A DNA stretch of 64,000 nucleotides from Pardosa pseudoannulata (GCA_032207245.1 CM063502.1:48041404-48105403), one strand, 5' to 3'. Counted from the first letter of the stretch, positions 49,436 through 61,860 are shown. Notes: generated from the letters alone by a model not told the origin. Numbers and translations are program-made.

Positions 49436-52400
49436 CATAAAAAATGCAATCTAACATTTGTTTACGTAACTCTGTTAAAGAAATTAAAATAATTAAATTC
49501 TAAATCCATGCACAGATTTATCACAGATATAATTAAGAACAAATACAAAAATTTCAAATTTCTATCAAGAAAACGAATAACCCTAGCGTTGTAAACAGGA
49601 AAATGAAGAAAAACTGAGCATGGAGAAAAATATAAATTTTCATTTGTTAAGAAAAGCCTCTATAACGGAAATAATGTGCAAATTACCTCTTTATCTGTAA
49701 TAACTAAATAAAACTAAAGCATAAATGTGGCATATCAACTTTAATGAAAAATGAATGCATTTTTAATGTCAGTAAAAAAAAAAGTCGACAACAATTCCTC
49801 TTGTTTGAATATATTTTTAAAATTCACCCGTAAATCTAATTGTTAGTAGTACGGTTTTAATCTCTGCACTATAGAAAAACTATTTAATAAATTTAAATTT
49901 TGTATTTTAAATACAAACACACAAATTGCATACAAAATGGCTTATCATTTTGAATGAGTAGAATTCAAAGAAAAACAAAGACGGTGATGAAGCCAATTAC
50001 GAAAATAACTGTAGCCTACGCAACACTACGTTTTTGACATAAACAATCGAAAGCAGTTGTATATAACCCCCTTAACTTTTAATATGTTAACACTTTTCTT
50101 AACACAGTTCCATTGAGAAAATAAAATTAAATAATTTAATAATATCCTCAGTTTTAACGTTATTAGAAAAAAAATGACACACCTATATTAAATGAATAAA
50201 TATCTCTCTAATTTTCTAATTTCATTATATAAAACATAAGCAACTTTTGAAATATTGAAGATACCGATTTCAAATGTTGCATGCATGTGTAAACAGGTTA
50301 GGCCGATAATTTGAGCTAACAAAAAGAAATGCAACTTTTTTACCAGATTTTTGGTACTGTGTCCCCTTAAGAACTGGAATTTTACTAATATCTTGCTTCA
50401 GAAAATGTTTTATCCTTAGAGATTATAACAGCGTAGTATAAGGTGGAATGACAGCAATGGTACTGGTATTATACATGATCTGTTGAGCACTAAAGAACTT
50501 GAATTTAATTGTGATTAATTCCTTTTTATTTGTATTATAGTGAGTTTTTGCCTAACTCTGATCTGCTTATGGTGTCCGATGACATCTTATCAAGCATAGT
50601 TAGAAATATTATATACGGCAATGGTTCATGTCATCGAATAATTTTTACAAAAAACATCTGTTTACAAAATATGTGATAATGTCAGTATTAATTGTAATGC
50701 TAATCTTAAAAGAACATTAAATTTTAAGATGGCAAACTCTTAAGTTTATAAGAACGATTTGTAGCAAATATTTAATGATTCCTGTGACAATAAGAATATA
50801 AATGATAATTTTCTTTGTATAACTATTATCAAAAGGGTAAAAAGGGATACCAAGATGAAAAATCAAGTGATTAATTCAAGTCTATTTGATCTTCCAGCCT
50901 AGAAATCCTTAAAATAAAAGAACAGTTTATAAAGGCTAGTCGGTGAACAAAAGATACTGTTTATTTTTGGGTATGGAGAAAAAGTATAGCTTTACTGAAG
51001 AAAGAAATAAATGAGACAAAGCGTAATTGATTTAATAATTTTATCCCAAATATTGATTTTAGGAGGGATAATATGAAGCCGTATAGATTTATAGACTTAA
51101 GGGGGCTAAGGAGACCATAATGATTTTAAATGAAAGTATTTTGGTCACAAATATATTGTTAAAGCTATTGGGAAGTTTTATATAGTATCTTAAAAAACAA
51201 CCCGTGACATATTGTAAAGGTTGTAAGATTTGTTTTAACAAAAAGAAACTCTGAATATAGAATTTTCAATTCTAATTTTAGTGTTGTGGAGCTCAAGAAA
51301 TTCATTTGTACAGAAGGGTAAGAATACAGGGTTGAATAATACATAAATAATAAAATAAGTTTTTATTAAGAATTTAGGTAAAAATATACGTAAGGTACTT
51401 CTAAGATTGCTAAACATAAGTTAGCACAATGGGATTCTAGCCGTGTTGTTGCAGGCCCTCCTTCTACCGGGATTGAAGAAAAATAAATCCTGTAATTGTA
51501 ATCAAATAAGGAGTTGCAAACCTATTTAATTAACCTCTGTCTAATATAAGATAATAAGTTAACGGATTTCTTTGTAGAGCGGGGCATGGCTGTTCTACAA
51601 ATGCTAAATACTCCAAGAACTTTTAGTGCTATAAAACGTTTACTAAAATCTGTGTTTAGTAGTAATTTTACTTTTCATTTGTCAAATTAAACCAAAAGAT
51701 GCCTGACAGTATTTTGTATGGTAAAAATATGTTCATGATACTACTCTTTGATAAATGTAGTTTTATTCATTGTCTTATTGCGCATGATTGACTATAGAAC
51801 TGGAGTAAAGAACTCTCCTCTTTATACTAGAGGTCATCCTGGACAATTTATAAGCGTATTGATGTGTGCATTAGTCTAAAAGGTTTTAACTCTTTTGTGT
51901 TACTGGGAAAAAATAGTGTAATCGTTTAGGTGCGAAATGCCTAGCATTCGTATGTACAAATATGTAACAATACTTTTAGAAAAGTATTAGTAAAGCGAAT
52001 GTTGCTAAAAACAGAAACTATTGGGGGTGAATAAAAATGAAAATAAATGTATAGTTTTATAATTTATTCATTTAATTATTTCTTTCAAAGAATTAGTTTT
52101 AGGATGATCTTATTACCGATTGTTCTGATAAAGCTGAGTTACGAAATGAAGATTTAAGAGAAGCTAATTTTCCAGAGTTTGGAAGAATACATAAAAAAAA
52201 TTAGATTTTCGCTGTATGTTTGGTAATTATTTTACAGGGCTACTATAAAATATTAATGCATTTTCAAAACACTGTATTCAAATTTATTACTTTTAGAAAT
52301 AGGAATAGTACATGAAAGTAACAAACTCGCTATTTTGTTTTTGCACACTCTATTTTTCTGTCTGCTCTTTGGGTTACAGGCCACACTTCTCGGTAGTATA

Positions 52401-52833
52401 GATCGTTTTGTATGGGCCGTTCTACTTCTGTGAGAAGACTGTGATCTGGATATGTTACAGTTACGGTTTTTCTGCAACTTTCTACGCTTTTCAAGGATTT
52501 TGTCTTCTAACAGTATGGAATACTTCCTTATTGGAACGTAGTTCATCGATACCATAAAGATTAACTTTCTATTCACTGAATTGAATGTTTAATGAGGATG
52601 ATACCTTTTTATTCTCCTGCGACTCCCCCCAAGTTCCATGATTTTATCTCTTGTGGCTTCTTCCTTTGAGGGAACATAAACGACATTGTTTATGTACCCC
52701 TACCAATGAAAATATTAGAAGAATTGAGGAAACGGATTGTACTGGACAATCAATAAAGCAGATGAAAATAAATTGTTGATCTTTGAAAGAAAAAAGCTAA
52801 GAAATAGATTCAGACTAGTAAAAGGGAATGGAA
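49435..52833. other. 3.4-kb A+T-rich stretch, nothing recognised
   Basis: No coding or mobile-element signal that I can support. A short patch near 51430-51500 (GTTGTTGCAGGCCCTCC) is less A+T-rich but unassigned. The 107-codon minus-strand frame at 52253-52576 is basic and Ser/Arg-rich and has no known domain. Confidence 0.4.
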
Positions 52834-53161
52834 TATGAAAATTAAGAAATAATATAAAAATACAACACAAATGCGGAGAACCTACTATAGTAAATATTAT
52901 TTAAGTTTCACAAATAAGATGACTAGAATACATGGAAAAATACAAAGATGAAAAAGAAAATCCCGTAAAAAAATTAACGTCTCATAAACCTGACGGAAAA
53001 GAAAGAGCAAACACCGAACAAGATGGTTTGACAGCGTGGAGTGATGGCTTAGAGGCATTGGTGTCAATCGCTGGAGGATTATGATATTGGATATATCTAG
53101 ATGGTTTAAACTGAGTCAACCTTGGTTGGTAATCGGATATAGAGTTTAAGAAGAAGAAAAG
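52834..53161 (+). pseudogene. Non-LTR retrotransposon (LINE) C-terminal remnant
   Basis: The plus strand encodes GEPTIVNII with its Gly codon at 52875, then LEYMEKYKDEKENPVKKL and HKPDGK. After a frameshift it continues TRWFDSVE (stop) and LRGIGVNRWR near 53050-53078. This order (GEPxIVNxIK, RLRWxGHxxRM, PxKxL, PDGKRxxGRPRxRWxDxVE, DLxxxGVxxWR) is the region after the reverse transcriptase domain in many arthropod LINEs. The remnant ends at an AAGAAGAAGAAAAG tail (53149-53161), typical of a LINE 3' end with a short simple-repeat tail. The element is heavily 5'-truncated and broken by stops. The 80-codon minus-strand frame here is not a gene. Confidence 0.75.
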
Positions 53162-53620
53162 GGAACAAATCAATGCTGCAGAGAGAACCAGTATGACGTT
53201 ACAAAATGTGTAGAACGATTTCAACTACCGCCTGGAAGTGTGACCAGTGATAAACGTAGTACAAATTGTCTGTTATAATAAAATGTTTTTAAACACTAAT
53301 AAAATAAAATGAAATAGTATAATAGATTTATTCTTCAAATATAGTGTAAAGAAATCAAACACCATTGCTAAAACAGAGATGAATTAGTGTAAAAGAATTT
53401 ATATTGATAGTTTACTTTTAATCTATATTTATTCTTAATTTTTTTACACAGATAGTAAAATAATTAAAATAGATTTTAGTCACTGTTAATATTTCAGAAT
53501 ATGTGAGTATCTTCATAATATAATATAGTAAACTACCGAATACACAATGTGGTTGACAAATGTTCAGCGTTGCTGATGTGTTTTATGACGTATTAATGCA
53601 TACATGCAAAAATATGTAAA
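53162..53620. other. A+T-rich stretch, nothing recognised
   Basis: Unique sequence between the LINE remnant and the next SINE. Confidence 0.4.
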
Positions 53621-53898
53621 TATAAGTTTATGCAAAGCCCTGTGGCGTTGTGGTAGCGCTTCGCGTTCTCCGAGGTTCGATACCCGGGTTGGAGAAGGTT
53701 CACTCAGCCTTCCATCCATTCAAAGGGTAGATAAACAGAGGACCAAGCATGCTTGGGAACTAAACACTGGAGGTTCTGCGTAAGGTTGACCGTTTAACAG
53801 GAACCCCAGGGCCCTTAGTCTCGGAAACGGAGATTGGCACCGTAGGCCTTGGTCCCCTAGGGGCTGTTGTTCCGAGATATTTAATTTATAAGCTTATG
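53621..53898 (+). repeat. SINE-T, a third tRNA-derived SINE
   Basis: The element body is 53633-53886. TATAAGTTTATG (53621-53632) and TATAAGCTTATG (53887-53898) flank it, a 12-bp duplication with one mismatch. The head has TGGCGTTGTGGTAGCGC in the A-box position and a B-box GGTTCGATACC. The body (TTCACTCAGCCTTCCATCC, CATGCTTGGGAACTAAACAC, GGCACCGTAGGCC) is less A+T-rich than the surroundings and unrelated to SINE-A and SINE-M. Confidence 0.85.
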
Positions 53899-54011
53899 TT
53901 TGCTTATAAACTAAACGTACTTTGTGTCTGTGTAATAGATAATTTTTATGAAACTAAAAGTTTATTGTACTTTGGATTAAGGCCTTGGACCCTACCCGAA
54001 AAAAATATCAA

Positions 54012-54013
<2 letters not shown>

Positions 54014-54076
<63 letters not shown>
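54014..54076. repeat. (AT)31 microsatellite
   Basis: Pure AT tract followed by a short AGAGAGACAGAGAGA stretch. Confidence 0.96.
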
Positions 54077-54078
<2 letters not shown>

Positions 54079-54344
54079 AGAGAGACAGAGAGATAATAAT
54101 AGAACGATAAATATTAGATAGTAAAGACTGATATTTAAAATTACTTACTATGTAATGAGCTCCACGCAGCAATTACATAGAGGTAGATAATTGTTTAACC
54201 GTGTATAGAAGTCGTAAACCTTCCACACCCAATCCTTCTTACTTCCTTCCCGTTTTTATATTACTTCCCGTTTATACATTTATTGGAGTTATAAAGTTTT
54301 GATTATGGTTCTATTTTTTATTATTATAATATATTTTATCACTG

Positions 54345-54425
54345 ATTACACAGGTAGGGTTTTTCTCTTCCGTACCGGCGACCGGAAGTTCGAATCTCAA
54401 AAACGTGTGGTCCAAACTGAACTGA
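54345..54425 (+). repeat. SINE-A-like head and tail remnant
   Basis: GGTAGGGTTTTTCTCTTCCGTACC with a B-box-like AAGTTCGAATCTC resembles a decayed type II head. GGTCCAAACTGAACTGAA shortly after resembles the tail, so the body appears deleted. Confidence 0.45.
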
Positions 54426-55091
54426 ATACTTTCTCGTTAGCTTAGTAAAAGCATAAATAACCAAATAGTGCGATATATAACATTTTTATAAGCCATAGTT
54501 TATTAGAATAACCCACAAAAAGGTTTTCAAAAGACGTGACATAACTAATTATGCATACCCATACCAAAAGCAAGGCGCAAAGCGGCTAGTACATTCTAAT
54601 AAGTCTGTGTAACATCCTCCATCCCCTCAAGCGGGTCCCGCTGTTTTGTTGTTTAAGTGCAGATTTTTCCTTTGAGCCATGTCAAGTTTTTAGTGTAAAA
54701 ATAGAAACTAAGCTCAGAAAATCTGAATAAACGTGTGAAATGAAAGGCAATTTATAATTTTATTCATAAAGTCTTGGAAGCAGAATTTTTTAACTTAACT
54801 TTATATAAAGATAGTTTGCATTAAATATAGAAGTTTGCATTAAATATAAGATAGTTTGCATTAAGAAATCAAATTTTTATTTTTAGGAAGAAAACTGAAT
54901 GAAGGATAAAAATCTCACTTTTACTAAGTTTTCGGCCTATACTTATTGACAGAAGGGCATTTCTTGGTATAATCATTAGTCTCCCTATTTTCTCACAAAA
55001 ACATATTTCTCTCTTTTTTGATTTGGAAGAGGGGGTATCCACACAGGAAAGAATTTCCCTTATAAATAGTTTAGGAATCTAGTTTTGTTTA
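54426..55091. other. A+T-rich stretch with a short tandem motif
   Basis: AGTTTGCATTAAATATA is repeated three times with variants near 54800-54865. A less A+T-rich patch near 54560-54650 is unassigned. No gene seen. Confidence 0.45.
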
Positions 55092-55425
55092 TAAAAATTC
55101 TCGCGGTAGCTCGACTAAGTTTCGTTTCGAGCCGCAATAGCTCCAGTAGGCAAAAGCAATGATATATTAGCTGGAGATTTGCGAGATAAAGGCTCGAGTT
55201 TGCCAAAGATCCGCTGTAATTATAAATGGTGGCTGGAGTACGTAAAATAGGTTTTTGGTCATAATGTTCTCCAAGTTTCCTAGTAATACATCTGTAGGTG
55301 GCAGGCCAAATCTGGGGATCTTCTGATTGGTGCATGCTTCTAAATTATGAGTTCACACTTGATGAAAGTCCTTGTTTTACCATATCTATTCTCTTCAAAC
55401 GAAAGCCACAACCCTTTGCCTATAA
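55092..55425 (+). repeat. SINE-M copy
   Basis: TCGCGGTAGCTCGACTAAG and GCAATAGCTCCAGTAGGCAA are two tRNA-head-like segments in a row, suggesting a partly duplicated head. The body aligns with the 27.7- and 61.6-kb copies (AAATGGTGGCTGGAGTACG, GGTGGCAGGCCAAATCTGG, GCTTCTAAATTATGAG, CTCTTCAAACGAAAGCC). The minus-strand frame at 55060-55335 is a shadow of this repeat. Confidence 0.72.
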
Positions 55426-56536
55426 TAGCCAAGTGGTATTAGTAACAAAAACATAAATTTCTGAGCAAATGTTTATGTTCTAAAAGCAAAAACACATAAG
55501 AAATGTCTACAATGCTTGCCTATTACTTTATAGAAAATCATATTTTTTAGAAGTAAGATGGTGTAAAATGTAATGAAAAGTTTTTTCATACGATAGGAGC
55601 AACTGATGACTTATCTGTTATTTTAAAAGAAGCATGAGTAAAATCTAAAAATGTATGGGAAATTTACTATCCCAGCCATTTGAAATTCTTTTCATGATAA
55701 ATCTAAATATTTTTATAGAAGTGCGTATTTTTAGGATCATTAAACTATTGTCAGTTATTAATATGAGACTTCAAATAATCATTTTTCATTGAGAAAAATA
55801 AACTATATTGATCTAACATGTCTCCTGTAGTTTTTGTTGTTGTATAGAACCTGTAACATATGTATATCATGTCTTTGTATTCACTCCCCCTGAAAAAAAG
55901 GGGGTAGTTTATGAACTAGGGGGAGTATACTGGTTTAAACAAATGAACTGTCATATTAAACCTAAAATTGAAAGTTTAGTACAAGATAAAATAAACTCAT
56001 TGTAAAATTTTTGAGAGAAGAAAAAATAAAATAAAAATTTTAAAGTGTCATTTACAAAAATACTTTAGAGTGGGAGTATAGATAAAACGTAACCTCGTAC
56101 GAAAATGTTGATTGTGTTTGAAAAGTATCTGGAACGTGTTAAAACACTGGCATATTCGACTGGCTATTATATGTCGAATTGAGTTTTACACCTGAAATTT
56201 ATAGATTAAGCTTTAAACTTATTAGTTTTCCAAATAATTATTCTTTTATTTTCAGCACCAAAATTATGCATTCGACTGTTTGTAACCAGCAGGAATGAAT
56301 TACAGTGGTGTATTTTTCTTTTTAAACATTTATTTAGCTTAGTTTGTATTTGTTTTTTTACAGTTAAATGATATTTCGTAGCAACTGCCCGTGTTTTGTG
56401 TAGTTATTGAATTTTATTGAACACACTTTTTTTTAAGACAGCACAAATAATATATTACTAAACTTCAAGTTTTTAATTAGTTACATGTATAATTATTTAA
56501 CTCCCTCGAAATTCTGGATAAATATTCAGCATAATC
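55426..56536. other. A+T-rich stretch, nothing recognised
   Basis: No element or gene recognised. Confidence 0.4.
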
Positions 56537-56890
56537 ATGCATCTTCGGAAAATATGTAACAAAATGCACACAGCGTTAAGACCTTACTTCTTCAAAGAAG
56601 CAGAGTTTATCATTCCCAGCGGTACCATATCATTAAGGAAATCAGGCTTTTGGTATCAAGTACAGGATTTAGAGTTCAGTGAGCTAATAATTGATTACTT
56701 TCTGCCAGTGACACTTTTGACAGCAATGAGTGCAAAAACTCTAAATCTTTCTCTTTATTCTTACCCCCTCCCCCGAGCTGTAAAGGGCATTGTAATGCAA
56801 GTTTGTTTTCCCCATGCAAATCATAACATGTCGAGCAAAGAATTTCAAAGCAGTAGCCGCATTATAACGATGATAAATGACGCAGCGTAA
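56537..56890 (+). other. Compositionally distinct block with a 117-codon frame
   Basis: This block is less A+T-rich than its surroundings and stays open on the plus strand for 117 codons from ATG at 56537. The translation shows no domain I know and no signal peptide. A perfect octamer ATGCAAAT (POU-factor site type) occurs within CCATGCAAATCAT near 56814-56826, and a related ATGCAAGT lies just before it. It could be a conserved non-coding element, an unknown exon or chance. Confidence 0.25.
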
Positions 56891-57272
56891 GAAGTTTTAT
56901 GTAGGAGAAGAATGCGTGTTAAAAGAGCGAGATTAATAAAATAAAAATTATGAACATGCGACGGAATTGTTTAAGAGACAAGACATCACAGTCTTTATAT
57001 TATAACCTGGAAGAAAAGCACGTCACATGTGGTATCGGAAAAAAATGCTCCAGGGATTTTTTCTACTCATGTAAGATTATTAAAGCGCTATTTACATTAT
57101 CAACTTTCATTATCAATTTACTGTTCAAATGCAATCCTTGCAGGTAATACTTTTCTTTACTTTCGAAGTTTATATGATCTTGGAAAATAGTTAATTGAAC
57201 ATTTTTTCATTTTTATATGAAATATAGAACTGAATATATTTTATCGCTCTATTTTGTTAAACTTTATATATA

Positions 57273-57616
57273 TGGCATGTCTACAAAAGGGGTAATTAGA
57301 AATTACGTGAGTTATAAGCGATTTTAAAAAGGGAACTCTTTTATAATAATAAAATAAATGAAAAAGACCCATGCTGGCGTAAGCTTTTAGGATAATCCGG
57401 TCCATACGGAAGGATTTTGGAACAATTTGATGAGCTTTCAAATAGGTAGCAGTCAGTTAGCGCGTGGACATGGAGCTGTCAACACCTTTACCACGCTTAT
57501 CTCAGCCACGATAAATGAAAATGGCACAAGTTGCTTTTAAATAGAGCTATGATTTAATAAACTTATTATTATCAAGAAAGACTGTTTTCCATTCACCTTA
57601 AAACTGGATCACGATA
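57273..57616 (+). mobile_element. Solo LTR-like element, copy B (344 bp)
   Basis: Aligns end to end with copy A: the shared blocks GGGGTAATTNGAAATTACGT, GTTATAAGCGATTTTAAAAA, GTTAGCGCGTGGACATGG and GAGCTGTCAACACCTTT are in the same order. AATAAA is at 57556-57561. It lies between a TATATATA stretch and a CA/CG microsatellite with no internal retroelement sequence beside it. The minus-strand frame at 57241-57441 is inside it and spurious. Confidence 0.7.
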
Positions 57617-57660
57617 CACACACGCACGCACGCACACACACACACATGCACGCACGCACA
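57616..57660. repeat. (CA)n(CG)n microsatellite
   Basis: ACACACACGCACGCACGCAC continuing as CA repeat, immediately after solo LTR copy B. Confidence 0.92.
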
Positions 57661-57744
57661 TTTCCATCAGTTATTATAGTACTAGTATTGATAACTGTGA
57701 AGTATCAGTTGCATCAAAAATTCCTTTGATAGTCCTCATAAGGT

Positions 57745-58388
57745 TAAAGGGCAAACGAATTTTTGCCCCTCACTTTATCAAAGCATTTATCAAAGTTTTT
57801 TTTAAAGATAATAATATTATTTTAATATCGTTTTGCTGATGGCAAGTTCTTTCGATTGTCTCATAAGTGTTGTAAAATGTTAGAAACCGGAATAATCTCT
57901 AATTTGATACTATTTGTGTGTTTTTATCTGGAAAGGGAAAATTTTTCCCCTTTACCTAAAAAAAAAACTGCATGGTATGATGCTTTATCAAAGTCTGTTT
58001 TTTTAAAGATAATAATATTTTAATATCGTTTTGCTGATGGAAAGTTCTTCCAATAGTCTCATAAGTATTGTAAAATGTTAGAAACCAGAATAATCTCTAA
58101 TTTGATACTATTTGAGTGTTTTTATCTGGAAAGGGAAAATTTTTCCCCTTTACCTAAAAAAAAAAAAACTGCATGGTATGATGCTTTATCAAAGTCTGTT
58201 TTTTTTAAAGATAATACTATTTTAATATCGTTTTGCTGATGGAAAGTTCTTCCGATAGTCTCATAAGTATTGTAAAATGTTAGAAACCAGAATAATCTCT
58301 AATTTGATACGATTTGAGTGTTTTTATCTGGAAAGGGAAAAAATTTCCCCTTCACCTTAAAAAAAAAAAAAAAACTGCATGGTATGAT
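57745..58388. repeat. ~203-bp tandem repeat, three copies
   Basis: CTTTATCAAAG recurs at about 57772, 57983 and 58184, and the last copy ends near 58388; periods are about 201-210 bp. Each unit holds TCGTTTTGCTGATGG, GTAAAATGTTAGAAACC and a near-palindrome of the form GGGAAAATTTTTCCCC followed by an A run whose length grows from copy to copy. Non-coding. Confidence 0.93.
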
Positions 58389-58920
58389 GCATTACCATTA
58401 AATTGCATACTCTGCTCAGCATGTTCGAACAGACAGAGTTTATCTAACCTTCTCCAACTTCCTTTTATTGATTGAATGATGGAGCCCATTTGAGCAGGAA
58501 GATCACGCGTTTCTTCCGTTCCAGAATCGTCGGAACTGAATTTTATAACTCTAGGGATTTTGTTTGTTGCTATAAATCTAGCACTATTTCACGAGGGTCT
58601 TATTCTATCTTTCACTTCAGTCCAATGCTTTTGAAGCTGTAGTAGAAATAAACGATACTCCCCTTGAAAGGAAATACATTAATAAGGTATCTTATTATTT
58701 TCAGCATTCATACATCAGGAGAGAGGTATCAGCCTTGTGAGCACATATGCAGTCAAGAAGCTATTTACATATGCTCGCAGCAGTGATGAAATAATGGTAA
58801 AAATTAAATTTCGGAAATACAGAAAATGACTTATTTTAATTTTTCAAATATTGTTAGGGGAAAATATATTAAAATGGGTACACCGACCACTGTTTCGTAC
58901 CTCTATTGGCTCCTTTAATG
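58389..58920. other. Stretch with nothing recognised
   Basis: Somewhat less A+T-rich near 58400-58560. No motif or repeat identified. Confidence 0.4.
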
Positions 58921-59770
58921 TACACTGGTGCTCAAAATTATGACAATTTTCAGATTTGGTCGATTATATCCAAGACTAATGGACAGATAATAATGAAATT
59001 TGGTTTCAATATAGAATATTATATTAAAAAAAAACTAACAGTTAAGAATGCACACACATAATCGTGCGTAACTCTTACACCAACCACTGTTTCTCCTTTT
59101 AAAGACATGAAAGCGTAAGTGACCATTCAACATGATGTCTTCCATCGTCAGCATCAAACATGCACTATCATAATGATAGGTTTCTTTTCAGTGATGTGTC
59201 TCTGTTCAGCAAACCACTAATTTTCCACCTACTTTCATTTCGAGAGATTCAAGGACCCACTTCAGTGTTCAAAAAATAGTCCATTACAGCTAAGGAGGTT
59301 TGATGGTCTGGAGAAGTGTTCTGGTGAATAGCCGCACACCCCTTGAAAGTGCACTGTGACTACTATAAAGTATAGGGATGAGACTTGGGAGTCGCATGTT
59401 TGTCTTTTTCAGAGTGATTCCTTTTAATGACAAACAAGCGCGGCAACATAAGAAATCTGGTTGACAATTTTCATTAAAGTGAAGATATTCGGGGAATGAA
59501 TTGGCCAGCCAATGTTCCAGATATCAGCCTGATAGTTTGGGATTCTCTCAGGAAGATATATCTGTATTTGTGTTCGATGGTGTAACCGCTGTTTTATACT
59601 TCTCGACTCTGATGAGTGTTACGCACGATTATGCGTGTGTATTATAACTGGTGAAATGCTTTTTTGTATTATATCAACCTATATTAAAAATAAACTTTAT
59701 TGAAATCTGTCCAGTAGTTCTGTAGATAACCGAACAAACCTGAAAATTATCTTAATTTTGAATACATGTA
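58921..59770 (+). mobile_element. Tc1-like transposon remnant with ~150-bp inverted ends
   Basis: TA at 58921-58922 and 59769-59770 flanks 846 bp. The left end begins CACTGGTGCTCAAAATTATG. The right end read inverted is CATGTATTCAAAATTAAGAT, and similarity continues inward for about 150 bp to a shared CATAATCGTGCGTAAC-type block. The ends have drifted apart, so the element is old. Only part of the transposase remains. Confidence 0.82.
59285..59570 (+). pseudogene. Tc1-like transposase remnant
   Basis: Reading frames between the ends give GGLMVWRSVLVNSRTPLE, matching the Tc1 block GGxxMVWxxIxxxGRTPL. Further on comes LVDNFH (stop) SEDIRGMNWPANVPDIS, then VWDSLRKI, matching the block that carries the last catalytic acidic residue (WPAxSPDLNPIExVWDxLxR). 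The PIE triad is mutated to LIV, so the catalytic Glu is lost. The DNA-binding domain was not found. Confidence 0.78.
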
Positions 59771-61564
59771 TAGTAGTACAGTATTAGTTGTCATCCCATA
59801 CTATCGAATTAAATTTGTACTGCTGTCATGAAATGCTCTCAAAGTAGTATTTTTCTCACTAAATTGACTTTTATAATAAATATATAATATTTATAGTAAT
59901 ATATGTACTACAAACTGTATGTTATATGAAGGACATAATAGTTTTTAAAACTATTTATTTTTTTCAAATTCGGTTGCGTCCATCGTTATTATTTGTGTCG
60001 AATGTGTCTATGGCACAAAATTATTAAGAATTTATAGCAGTTAAAATCATATATCTCTTTTTGATTTTGAAAATAAATTATGATTTCAATGGATTTTGTT
60101 CCATAAAAGCAATAAGGAAACATAAAAGATTATATATATTTTGAAATAGTTGTTTGAAAATTACGCATTTGTATCAGTTCGTGCTTATAAAATAAACATT
60201 GATTCATGAGGATTAAAAAATTTCAACTACTTTACTTTATTGGAAAATTTGTATTTGTGATCTATCATGAATCTACTTTATCATATTTCTGGTAGAATTT
60301 TTAATGTTTTACAGTTGAATAAAAAGTAGGAGACGTAAAGGGAAATTTAATAAATATTAGAAAAAAAGGCTTAATTTAACATTTTTTAAAGTTCTTTTAA
60401 TGTTTAGGTAGTAGAGGCATCATAAATGTTAGACCAGTTTAAAAAAATAATACATTTTAGACGAATAATAAGCAAGTAAAGGCATACAGCTGTTTCGGGG
60501 TTAAAATTCCTTCCTTTAATTCATTGAAACTTTTAATTTTCCATTCCGTAAATTTGTGCATTTTTCTTTGTCTCACTTACCAACAATTTTTACGCAAATG
60601 TTTTATGCCCAGTTTAATAAGAAAAAAATTTCTTGTCACTTTTGGTTATTCTATAAATTGAAAATTTTTCTCTGTGGCTGTGTATAGGGATAATATTAAT
60701 TTTTTTATAGGAGTCCGAAGTGTATACACTTTACTTAAAATCTCCCAAACTGCTGGGTAACTACTAAAATAAAATGTAATCATACCAAACTGCAACAAAA
60801 TAAGAACTTTATTAGGCTAAATCAAATATATCAACTTAAATATATCCGTTATATATTAGGCTTAAAAAAACTTCTTTAAAGTTCAAAAAAGCAAACAAAA
60901 TATTTCCTTCATTCTCACACGAAAGGAAGAAAGGTAAGAAAAAGAAGGAAAAGAGAAATAAAACAGCCAAAGTTTCAACATAGCGTAAAGTCAACTTTTA
61001 TTTCAGTTGTTTTGGAACGAGAATCAAAAAGTTTTTGAGAGCAAGTACATGAGGCGTCATTCTTTCGAATGTCAGTTCAGAATGCATTAGGATTTTTATT
61101 GTGGGCATGCTAAGATTACTTTAAAAACGTTCTTTGAAGCTTAAGTGATTTACTTCCTATGCTTAATTAATGAAGGAGTTAGTATTCAAGATTACCTCAT
61201 CAATAGGATGTCTTAACAAGTCCCAAAAAGTTAATTTTCGGTATTAAAAGTTAAAATTAACCAATACTAGTGATTATTGTTAAGATTTTAGAAAGCAGTC
61301 TTTTAAAGTAACTTTGAAATATCCTTCCCTTACATTATGTAATCTTGGACGCAAACTTTTACATTTAAATTACGTTTATTCTCTGCTAAAGATTTTTATT
61401 CAAACTTCTACAAGAACAAATATTTTCTCTTCTAGAAGAATAAGTGCACAAGAATCTGTAACATAAGAATAAATCTTGCAAAAAACATTCTTGTATATTT
61501 GTGTACAGGCTAAGATTAGTTTAAAAGAGTTTTTTAAAGATTAAGTGATGTAATTCTTTATAAT
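59771..61564. other. A+T-rich stretch, nothing recognised
   Basis: No gene or repeat copy noticed. Segments near 61130-61330 and 62330-62400 share CCAATACTAGTGATTATTGTTAAG-like wording, and nearby blocks (61090-61150 and 61510-61560) share GGCTAAGATTAGTTTAAAA-like wording. This suggests an old local duplication around the SINE cluster. Confidence 0.45.
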
Positions 61565-61602
61565 GACAAGAGGGTTATGAGGTCGACATTCAAGACGTCC
61601 AT

Positions 61603-61780
61603 GCCGAACGATGGCCGATTGGTTAGGGTGCTGGCCTTCGGTACCAGAGTTCGTGGGTTCGAATCCTACTGTGGAATGGATGTTCATAGCCGTTCGAAAT
61701 ACGTTTTAAGCTGCAGGTCCCGGTCTCATTAGCCCTCGTGTTGCAAAAAGTAGACCGTAGCACTCCAAACCAAACCAAAT
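61603..61780 (+). repeat. SINE-A copy, type I head, nested in SINE-M
   Basis: Starts GCCGAACGATGGCCGATTGG with A-box-like TTGGTTAGGGTGC and B-box GGTTCGAATCC, then the full body and AACC-rich tail. It lies between the B-box region and the body of the host SINE-M. TCAAG just outside both ends could be a short target duplication. Confidence 0.9.
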
Positions 61781-61860
61781 CAAGCCGGCCAAAGATCTAC
61801 CATGTTTGTTAATGGCGACGGGCACACATAAAATAGTTTCGTAGTTGCAATGTCCAAGTT

